From: a virus
IMG/VR virus record: IMGVR_UViG_3300043411_000490
Location: 1-22,030 of that record
Reading direction: 5' to 3' (one strand)
DNA: 22,030 bases
Shown: piece after piece, positions 8,035 to 13,989 of the stretch
Layout of the letters: each line of letters starts with the position of its first letter
Position numbering within the stretch: position 1 is the first letter of the stretch
Program-made: the position numbers and the translations under genes
The notes under the pieces: generated by a model
Seen by the model: only the letters and a program-made list of their open reading frames with translations
Database searches by the model: none
What the model was told of the DNA's origin: nothing

Positions 8035-9003
8035 ATGGCACAGCCGACCAATACCTTTAGCTCATATGACGCTAAAGGCATCCGTGAAGACCTCTCGGAT
8101 ATTATCGATCGCACGGAACGTGAAGAAGTTCCGTTTTACTCCACCATTGGCCGCACCAAGGCCACACAGCGGACCCACGAATGGCAGACGCAAGCACTTG
8201 CTTCGGCTGACGCAGACAACGCGGTTATCGAAGGCGACGAAGCCACGATGGACGCAAGCACTGCAACCGTTCGTGTCAACAACCGCACCCAAATTTCGGA
8301 CAAGACCGCAACCGTCACTGGCTCGGTTGACGCGTTCGACAAGGCGGGCCGTGCTTCGGAAATGGATTATCAGGTTATCCTGAAGGGTCTGGAACTGAAG
8401 CGCGACATTGAAAAGCGTTTGACCTCGAACAAGGCGTCTGTCGCAGGCACCGATACGCTACCGTCACAGTGCGGTGGCTTCTCGGCATGGCTGACCTCGA
8501 ACGTCTCGAAGGCAACCGACACCACGCTTGGCGGCTTTAAGTCATCGACCAATCTGGTCGAGGCTCGCGTTGCTGGCACCGATCGTCGGTTCGAGGAATC
8601 GCATATCAATGATGTGATGGAATTGGCCTTTGATGCTGGTGCACGTCCGACGATCATGATGATGCCTGCGGCTCTGAAAACCCGCTTTTCGGCGTTCACC
8701 GGCATTGCCGATTTGCGCCGCGATGTGAACGGGTCGGGTCAGGCAACCATCGTTGGCGGTGCTGAAGCCTATATCTCGAACTTCGGCACTTTGACCGTTG
8801 TTCCGCAGACCTTCATGGAAAGCGATGACGTGATTATCTATGACCCCAAAAAGGTCAAGTTGGCCGTCGCGCGTCCGATGAAGTCTTGGGATTTGGCCAA
8901 GACCGGCGATACGACCAAAAAGCAGATTCTCACCGAATACACGCTGGAAGTGTCGAACGAGAAGGCTCACGCGCTCATCACTGACGTTAAGAAGTCGTCT
9001 TAA
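8035..9003 (+). CDS. Major capsid protein (SU10/DUF5309 type)
   Basis: 322 residues of HK97-fold type as seen in SU10-like capsid proteins (DUF5309). Landmarks are FSSYDAKGIREDLSDII, REEVPFYSTIGRTKATQRTHEWQTQAL, VTGSVDAFDKAGRASEMDYQ, LKRDIEKRL and ARPTIMMMP, with a C-terminal VIIYDPKKVKLA and TLEVSNEKAHALI. It forms the icosahedral or prolate shell. AAGGAAT precedes ATG 8035. A strong terminator follows directly, fitting high-level expression of this unit. Confidence 0.92.
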   Translation: MAQPTNTFSSYDAKGIREDLSDIIDRTEREEVPFYSTIGRTKATQRTHEWQTQALASADADNAVIEGDEATMDASTATVRVNNRTQISDKTATVTGSVDAFDKAGRASEMDYQVILKGLELKRDIEKRLTSNKASVAGTDTLPSQCGGFSAWLTSNVSKATDTTLGGFKSSTNLVEARVAGTDRRFEESHINDVMELAFDAGARPTIMMMPAALKTRFSAFTGIADLRRDVNGSGQATIVGGAEAYISNFGTLTVVPQTFMESDDVIIYDPKKVKLAVARPMKSWDLAKTGDTTKKQILTEYTLEVSNEKAHALITDVKKSS

Positions 9004-9011
9004 TAAGGGGA

Positions 9012-9039
9012 GGGGGAGGGGAAACCTTCCCCCTTTTTT
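9012..9039 (+). terminator. Rho-independent terminator after the capsid gene
   Basis: GGGGGA (9012-9017) pairs with TCCCCC (9028-9033). GG (9018-9019) pairs with CC (9025-9026) around a one-base bulge, and the loop is GGAAA. Six T residues follow (9034-9039). It lies nine bases after the capsid stop and ends only two bases before the next ATG. Confidence 0.85.
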
Positions 9040-9041
9040 AT

Positions 9042-9359
9042 ATGAAAAAACTGCTTTCCAACAAAAACGGGGTGGAGCGGTGGCTTCATCATGACGGCGA
9101 GACAATCGCCATCGAAACCAAGGAAAACTTAGACGCGATATTCGATATTACGCGGCGCCTGCGAAACGAATTTCAAGGATACAAGGACAAGGGCGACCAG
9201 CACTTCCACATGTATGCCTTTTTTCCCAGAATAATTATCGACAAATGGCGCAATGACTACGGAATAGACGTTTTCGATCCTGAGGATGAGCCGCGCGTTC
9301 GCAAACTCTTGAACGACCCCGATTGGCGCTATCTGCGCACTACGGAAGGGACAATCTAA
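9042..9359 (+). CDS. Conserved protein downstream of the major capsid protein
   Basis: 105 residues, with an FDITRRLRNE helix, an FFPRIIIDKWRNDYGIDVF core and a C-terminal WRYLRTTEGTI. Similar small proteins follow the capsid gene in related phages and have no known role. ATG 9042 sits just after the T tract of the terminator and has no free Shine-Dalgarno site, since the purine-rich tract upstream is the 5' arm of the hairpin. Translation may depend on read-through transcripts. The end overlaps the adaptor start (TAATG). Confidence 0.75.
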   Translation: MKKLLSNKNGVERWLHHDGETIAIETKENLDAIFDITRRLRNEFQGYKDKGDQHFHMYAFFPRIIIDKWRNDYGIDVFDPEDEPRVRKLLNDPDWRYLRTTEGTI

Positions 9360-9973
9360 TGGCCTTGGACACCTATGCCAATTTGCAAACATCGATTGGC
9401 AACTGGTTAAAGGATAGCACCCTTACGTCTGTAATTCCTGACTTTGTGACGCTGGCAGAAGCCCGCTTCAATCGTGAAATTCGCGTTCCTGAAATGGAGG
9501 CGGTTTCTTCTTCGAGCGTTTCCAGTGAAAGCGTGGCATTGCCGACCGGCTTTTTGGAAATGCGCTCGGTCTGGACCGATGCAAATCCCGATGTGCCGCT
9601 AGAGTATTACACGCCGCAGCAATTCAAACAGTTGGTGGCATCCGATGAAACTGGCGCGCCAAGGGCTTACACGATTATTGGTGAAGCCCTTTATCTGGCT
9701 CCCACTCCCGGCTCTGCCACGACCGTCAAACTTGCCTATTATGCCAAGATACCGGCACTGGCTTCAAACTCGACCAACTGGCTGTTGACCAGCCATCCCG
9801 ATATTTATCTTGCCGCATCCTTGGCGGCTGGTGAGGCGTTCGGATGGAATGACGAGCGCATAGGTTTGTGGAATGCAACCGTTGCAGACGGCATTGCAAC
9901 ATTGAACGAACAGGGCTGGAAAAAGCGTATCGGGGCTAATCCGATGGTGCGACCGGCAAGGGCGTTTAGCTAA
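9359..9973 (+). CDS. Head-tail adaptor (SU10-type adaptor protein)
   Basis: 204 residues. The N-terminal pattern (YANLQTSIGNWLKDSTLTSVIPDFVTLAEARFNREIRVPEME) and a following beta region with LPTGFLEMRSVW, YTIIGEALYLAPTP and LAYYAKIPAL match phage adaptor proteins that attach under the portal. The C-terminal helix has AGEAFGWNDERIGLW. The start is set by TAATG at 9357-9361. An upstream in-frame start at 9323 would lie inside the previous gene. Its position between the capsid and nozzle genes agrees. Confidence 0.82.
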   Translation: MALDTYANLQTSIGNWLKDSTLTSVIPDFVTLAEARFNREIRVPEMEAVSSSSVSSESVALPTGFLEMRSVWTDANPDVPLEYYTPQQFKQLVASDETGAPRAYTIIGEALYLAPTPGSATTVKLAYYAKIPALASNSTNWLLTSHPDIYLAASLAAGEAFGWNDERIGLWNATVADGIATLNEQGWKKRIGANPMVRPARAFS

Positions 9974-11403
9974 TGTATTGGCAGCTAGGTTCCTACGCGC
10001 CTGACCGCGCGCCGCGTTTGAATGACACTGTTTTGCGCGTGGCCGATAATGTTTACCCGTCGCCTGATGGATATCGGCCTGTAGGCACTTGGACGCAGGA
10101 ATATAGCGCGCTATCCGGCACGGTTAAGGGTGCCGCGTCATTCACCAGTCGTGAAGGCGTGACCTCGATCATCGCGGGCAACGCGACAAACCTTTACAAA
10201 GCAGAAAGTGGCGCTTGGACCAGCATTGGAACGGGTTATTCCTTGCTTGGCAATGCCCGCTGGCGCTTCGCACAGTTTGGCGGGCTTGGGATTGCTACCA
10301 ATGGCAGCGATCCGATGCAAAAAATCAATCTGGACACGCTGACAGTTGCGGATTTGGGCGGCACTCCCCCAAAGGCTGAAATTCTGGCTGTCGTATCCGA
10401 TTTTCTGTTTGCAGGTGTAGTCGATGGCGACACGCTCAAGCTGCAATGGTCTGGGCGTAACAACCCCGAATGGTGGACGCCTGCACAGCGGTTTTCAGAC
10501 TTTCAGATATTGCCAGACGGGGGCCGTATTAACGGCATATTGTCGGGTGAATATGGGATTATCCTGCAAAGGAACGCAATCCGCCGCGTGGACTTTGTGG
10601 GCGGGAATACGGTTTTTGCCTTTAATGTGGTTTCAAACAATGTCGGCTGCGTTACGGTGCATTCGGTGGCGCAATATGGGCGGCTCGGTTTCTTCTATTC
10701 CGACAACGGCTTTATGCTTTGGGATGGCCAGCAAGTTATCCCAATCGGGCAAGAGGAGGTAAATAGGGACTTTGCAGCCAATTACGGCATTGCGACATTC
10801 CCGCAAATGTCCACGGCTGTTGACCCTGAAAACGACTGTGTAATGTGGTCGCTGAATGGCAAGATTTACATCTATAATTGGGTTTTGAAGCGCTGGGCGA
10901 CCATAACTTACACCGCTCCGGTTATCTTTTCTGGAGTGACCCGTGGAATTAGCATTGACGAACAAGACCCCGCAGTCGGGGCGGGTGATGATGACATTGA
11001 CGGGGTAGGACTTGCCACACTGGACAGCGACGCGTTCAAGGGCGGCGATCCGCGCTTTTATGTGTTTTCATCCGGTGGGGCGTTAGGTGCGTTTTCTGGA
11101 ACGCCAATGGCCGCAACCTTTACGGGCGGCGACATTGAAATGAACCAGATGCGCTCGACGCGGTTGCGTAAATTCCGGCCTGATACCGATGCGGCTTCGG
11201 GGGTTACTTTGAGCGTTTTGGAAAAGCAGAAACTAAGCTCTACAGGGGCGACAAGCACGTTTAATACGCTGATGGCCAATGGCGACATGCCAACACGCAC
11301 ACAGGCGCGCTATTTGCGTCCTACGGTCACAATTTCATCGGGGACAAGCTGGACATATATCAGGGGCGGTCAATTCCTGCACGAGCCGGGGAATAGAGGG
11401 TGA
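9973..11403 (+). CDS. Tail nozzle / DNA-stabilisation-like protein
   Basis: 476 residues, beta-rich throughout, beginning WQLGSYAPDRAPRLND and including NVYPSPDGYRPVG, FGGLGIATNGSDPMQKIN, LQWSGRNNPEWWTP and YGIILQRNAIRRVDFVGG. Repeated WSLNGKIYIYNW-type strands suggest a beta-propeller, as in P22 gp10-type packaged-DNA stabilisation and nozzle proteins. It would close the head-tail channel below the adaptor. TAATG joins it to the adaptor gene and GTGA joins it to the next gene. I am fairly sure of the tail-machine role and less sure of the exact class. Confidence 0.72.
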   Translation: MYWQLGSYAPDRAPRLNDTVLRVADNVYPSPDGYRPVGTWTQEYSALSGTVKGAASFTSREGVTSIIAGNATNLYKAESGAWTSIGTGYSLLGNARWRFAQFGGLGIATNGSDPMQKINLDTLTVADLGGTPPKAEILAVVSDFLFAGVVDGDTLKLQWSGRNNPEWWTPAQRFSDFQILPDGGRINGILSGEYGIILQRNAIRRVDFVGGNTVFAFNVVSNNVGCVTVHSVAQYGRLGFFYSDNGFMLWDGQQVIPIGQEEVNRDFAANYGIATFPQMSTAVDPENDCVMWSLNGKIYIYNWVLKRWATITYTAPVIFSGVTRGISIDEQDPAVGAGDDDIDGVGLATLDSDAFKGGDPRFYVFSSGGALGAFSGTPMAATFTGGDIEMNQMRSTRLRKFRPDTDAASGVTLSVLEKQKLSSTGATSTFNTLMANGDMPTRTQARYLRPTVTISSGTSWTYIRGGQFLHEPGNRG

Positions 11404-11879
11404 GTGATCCGGTATTCACGTTCGTATGCACGACCACGACTTATGAACGGGTTATTCCTTCAAACGCCTTGTCCGATGCGGAATTTAAGCGCCAGACGCA
11501 ATTGGCTTTCCAGTCCTTTGTAGGTGGAACGACACGGGCAGGGGATTTGCTTTTTCGGTCAACGCAAGACGCGGTTGCCAATCATGTTTTGGCCGATGGC
11601 ACGGTTTACACATATGAGCAGTTCCCAGAGTTGTTTTCGCTCTTTGGCAGCACATTTGGAGGGGATGGAGTTACGACCTTTGCCGTGCCCGACCATAGCG
11701 GGGCAGCACTTACAGCCGGAACGATTACGGTAACGCAGGAAGTCAGCGAAGGCGGCACGGTAACAACAGGCGGGACGGTTACAGAGCCGACGCAACCGGG
11801 CGAGACGGGCGGGACAACGGGTGGCAATATCCCGTCTGGTGGACGCCCTGTGCGCATAACGGGCGACTTTGAAGTATGA
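11400..11879 (+). CDS. Tail collar-domain protein
   Basis: 159 residues from GTG 11400 (GTGA overlap). Residues about 45-100 carry a collar-like motif (RAGDLLFRSTQDAVANHVLADGTVYTYEQFPELFSLFGSTFGGDGVTTFAVPD), as in phage tail collar domains. A low-complexity Gly/Thr tail with repeated TVTxGGTVTEP-type segments follows. Collar domains connect fibres to the tail. This short version probably decorates or completes the tail tip. The stop overlaps the next start (ATGA). Confidence 0.75.
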   Translation: MSDPVFTFVCTTTTYERVIPSNALSDAEFKRQTQLAFQSFVGGTTRAGDLLFRSTQDAVANHVLADGTVYTYEQFPELFSLFGSTFGGDGVTTFAVPDHSGAALTAGTITVTQEVSEGGTVTTGGTVTEPTQPGETGGTTGGNIPSGGRPVRITGDFEV

Positions 11880-12253
11880 GATTTGGATATGTGCCGTCGC
11901 CAGCAGCAGCACAACTGGAAAAGGCGCAAGAGTATCTAACCCCGGCCCTTAACCGAGGGGGTTATACTTGGGGGGAATGTGCAGGGCTAATTGATAGCAG
12001 CCATGCGCAATTGTGGATGAGCGATGAGGCCGCGCTGGTGAGTCGCAAGGATGGCGATACGCTGGAATTGTGGCTTTGCGGCGGGCGCGTCGTGAACGCT
12101 TCGGACAGGTTTTTGGAAGTGATTGAACGGGCAGCAAGGGAAAGCGGCCTTCAATGGATGCGGCTGACTGGTCGCAAAGGTTGGGACCGCCATTTGGCAA
12201 AATGGGGTTGGGTCAAGGTCGGGGAAGATTTGGTGAAGGACATCAGAACATGA
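11876..12253 (+). CDS. GNAT-like virion-associated protein
   Basis: 125 residues. The middle and end (LELWLCGGRVVNASDRFLEVIERAARESGLQWMRLTGRKGWDRHLAKWGW) resemble truncated acetyltransferase-like (GNAT) proteins encoded among internal virion genes of podoviruses. The C-terminal GRKGWxRxLAKWGW is the most telling part. Whether it binds acetyl-CoA is uncertain, because no clear full acetyl-CoA pyrophosphate loop is visible. Start and stop are both in ATGA overlaps. Confidence 0.6.
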   Translation: MRFGYVPSPAAAQLEKAQEYLTPALNRGGYTWGECAGLIDSSHAQLWMSDEAALVSRKDGDTLELWLCGGRVVNASDRFLEVIERAARESGLQWMRLTGRKGWDRHLAKWGWVKVGEDLVKDIRT

Positions 12254-13098
12254 AAAGTAAAACGGTTCAGAAGAACGATCCATGGGCACCTGCGCAGCCG
12301 TATATTTTGAAAGGCTTGGAGCAGTCTGGCCAAGTGTTCGACCAGCAGCAGCCGACGCTCAACAAATATAGCGGTATGCAGATGGATACTTATGGCCGTG
12401 TTGCGCCGGGTGCCGAACAAGGTATTATGGGCGCGCAAGGGCTGGTGAATGATACCATCGGCGGGAAATTCCTGTCCGGTAACCCCTATCTGGACGCTGT
12501 TCTAGGCCGCACTCGCGAGAATGTGGGCGATGCTGTGGCGGGTGAGTTTATGCAGGCTGGCCGCTATGGTTCGGGCTATAATCAGGCGATACTCGCCCGC
12601 GAATTGGCAGATGCTGAAAATAGCGCGCGTATGCAGGATTACAGCCGTGAGCGCGCTTATCAGAGCGATGCCGTTGGACAGGCGCAGCAGCTTATGGGCG
12701 GCTCGCAAGGTCTGTTGAACAATGCAGCGGAATTGCCTTGGATTGGGGTCGGCGCTTTGAATGGCAATGTCCGCAACGCTTCAGGCGGCTATGGCACGAC
12801 CACCACGACGCAGAAACAGGGCATGGGGGGGCTACTAGCGCAGGCCGCTGGCACGGCGCTTAGTGCTTATGCCGGTTCCGACATTCGCCTGAAAGCCAAC
12901 GTGGAAAAGGTTGGCGAATATCCCGATGGCCTTGGTATTTACGAATGGGATTATCTGCCGATTGAGGGCCGGATTGCCGCTTTTATGCCTGAAGGCCGCC
13001 AACGCGGTGTTATGGCTGACGAGGTTGCTGAACTGCGGCCCTACGCACTCGGCCCCGTCATCGAAGGCTATGCAACTGTGAACTATGGAGCACTATAA
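12250..13098 (+). CDS. Internal virion protein with C-terminal S74-type self-cleaving domain
   Basis: 282 residues from ATG 12250 (ATGA overlap). The N-terminal DPWAPAQPYILKGL pattern is typical of ejection/internal virion proteins of podoviruses. A Gly/Ala/Gln-rich helical middle follows. Residues 210-282 look like the intramolecular chaperone of endosialidase/peptidase S74: SDIRLK with Ser210 and Lys215 five apart, as in the catalytic dyad, then IYEWDY, RGVMADEVAEL and GYATVNYGAL. Such domains trimerise, fold the upstream part and then cut just before the Ser. Here cleavage would release about 73 residues. TAATG overlap with the next gene. Confidence 0.75.
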   Translation: MKSKTVQKNDPWAPAQPYILKGLEQSGQVFDQQQPTLNKYSGMQMDTYGRVAPGAEQGIMGAQGLVNDTIGGKFLSGNPYLDAVLGRTRENVGDAVAGEFMQAGRYGSGYNQAILARELADAENSARMQDYSRERAYQSDAVGQAQQLMGGSQGLLNNAAELPWIGVGALNGNVRNASGGYGTTTTTQKQGMGGLLAQAAGTALSAYAGSDIRLKANVEKVGEYPDGLGIYEWDYLPIEGRIAAFMPEGRQRGVMADEVAELRPYALGPVIEGYATVNYGAL

Positions 13099-13688
13099 TG
13101 GCGATAGGTTTCCGCACTAGCGGCATGTTCGGTAGGCCTCCTATGCAGGCCCCTCAACCGGGAACCATGCCAATTGGCGTTGAACAAATGCAGCAGAAAC
13201 CCGGCTTCTTTCAGCGCTCCGGCGTCAAGACTGCGGCAGGCATTCTAGGCGACACCTTGCTAACGCTTGGCGGTGGGCAAGCGATGTATGCGCCGATGAT
13301 GCAGCAGCGGAAATTGCAGGAAGAAGACGCGCGCATTCGCCAACAGATGTTTGAGCAAAAGCGCATTGCAGAACGCGAAGACAAGCAATGGGAATGGCAG
13401 AACAAGCCTAGGGATGAGCGAGCGCCCTACCGATGGGAGGCCAATGATGGCAGCCTGATGGAGGTCGGCCCTGATGGACAGCCCCGCCAAGTCTATAAAG
13501 ACCCAACACCTAAAACCACATATATCAGCGTTGACAATAGCGACGGCACAAAAACGGTTGTTCCTGTTGTCAACGGTCAAATTATGGGCGGCGGGCAACG
13601 TCCACAAATTGGCGCTGTAGTTGCTGACCCTCGAAAACAAGGAGGTCAGGCGGCACCCCCGCCTGCTACCTTTCGGGGCGGACTTTGA
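13098..13688 (+). CDS. Internal virion protein, upstream frame of a likely frameshifted fusion
   Basis: 196 residues in the unshifted frame. Residues 1-40 are Met/Pro/Gln-rich, 41-65 a Gly/Leu-rich apolar stretch, and 66-103 a charged coiled coil (QQRKLQEEDARIRQQMFEQK). A YRWEANDGSLMEV motif at 111-123 resembles repeats in the 972-residue virion protein nearby. A Gly/Pro/Ala-rich linker then ends in CTT TGA. The linker looks like a join to another domain rather than a natural C-terminus. A +1 shift at 13683-13686 would continue into the M15 domain, making 296 residues. TAATG sets the start at 13098. Function of the helical part is unknown; virion location is inferred from context. Confidence 0.72.
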   Translation: MAIGFRTSGMFGRPPMQAPQPGTMPIGVEQMQQKPGFFQRSGVKTAAGILGDTLLTLGGGQAMYAPMMQQRKLQEEDARIRQQMFEQKRIAEREDKQWEWQNKPRDERAPYRWEANDGSLMEVGPDGQPRQVYKDPTPKTTYISVDNSDGTKTVVPVVNGQIMGGGQRPQIGAVVADPRKQGGQAAPPPATFRGGL

Positions 13689-13989
13689 TCCTCTGAGCAC
13701 ATTCCAGCAGGCTGGGTTCCAACCGACAAGCGGCTTCAGGACGCAGGCCCACCAAGACGCGCTGAGAGCGCAAGGGCTCACAAAGACTAGCCGCAGCCAG
13801 CATACAATGGGCAATGCTGTGGACTTCGCAATTCCGCAAGGTTGGTCAAAGGCAAAGGCTCTCGAATGGGCTAAAAAACAGTATCCCGGCGCTCGCTTTG
13901 AGGCGACCAACGGAAATTCAATACACGGCACGTTCCCCGGGTGGGGGCGTGCGCCTGATGTTTCAAATTCTCGCGGAAGGTATCGCTAA
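13621..13989 (+). CDS. M15 (D-Ala-D-Ala carboxypeptidase-like) zinc peptidase domain
   Basis: The convincing part starts at 13687: DPLSTFQQAGFQPTSGFRTQAHQD, then SQHTMGNAVDF and SIHGTFPGW. SGFRT and HxxxxxxD plus a later His fit zinc ligands of M15_3/VanY-type peptidases. In fusion numbering these are His235, Asp242 and His276. These cut peptide cross-links of peptidoglycan. The frame stays open back to TTG 13621, but the residues before 13687 look non-coding (KEVRRHPRLLPFGA), TTG has no ribosome site, and the next possible start is CTG 13663. Expression by +1 frameshift from the preceding gene is the best explanation. A role in local wall opening during DNA entry is inferred. TAATG overlap with the next gene. 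Confidence 0.75.
   Translation: MLTLENKEVRRHPRLLPFGADFDPLSTFQQAGFQPTSGFRTQAHQDALRAQGLTKTSRSQHTMGNAVDFAIPQGWSKAKALEWAKKQYPGARFEATNGNSIHGTFPGWGRAPDVSNSRGRYR
13671..13690 (+). other. Candidate programmed +1 frameshift site (RF2-like CTTTGA)
   Basis: Zero-frame codons run TTT CGG GGC GGA CTT TGA TCC. In the E. coli RF2 gene (prfB) an SD-like AGGGGG lies three bases before CTT TGA and drives +1 shifting. Here GGGG (13675-13678) lies four bases before CTT TGA. After the shift, tRNA-Leu re-pairs on TTT and the next codon is GAT 13687, entering the M15 frame exactly where its homologous-looking sequence begins. Confidence 0.6.

Noticed and set aside
13621-13689. Independent start of the M15 gene at TTG 13621 or CTG 13663, perhaps using AAGGAGG at 13639-13645
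   Set aside because: TTG lies upstream of that AAGGAGG. The CTG is about 17 bases past it and is a very rare start. No ATG or GTG lies in frame at proper spacing. The residues before 13687 look non-coding.
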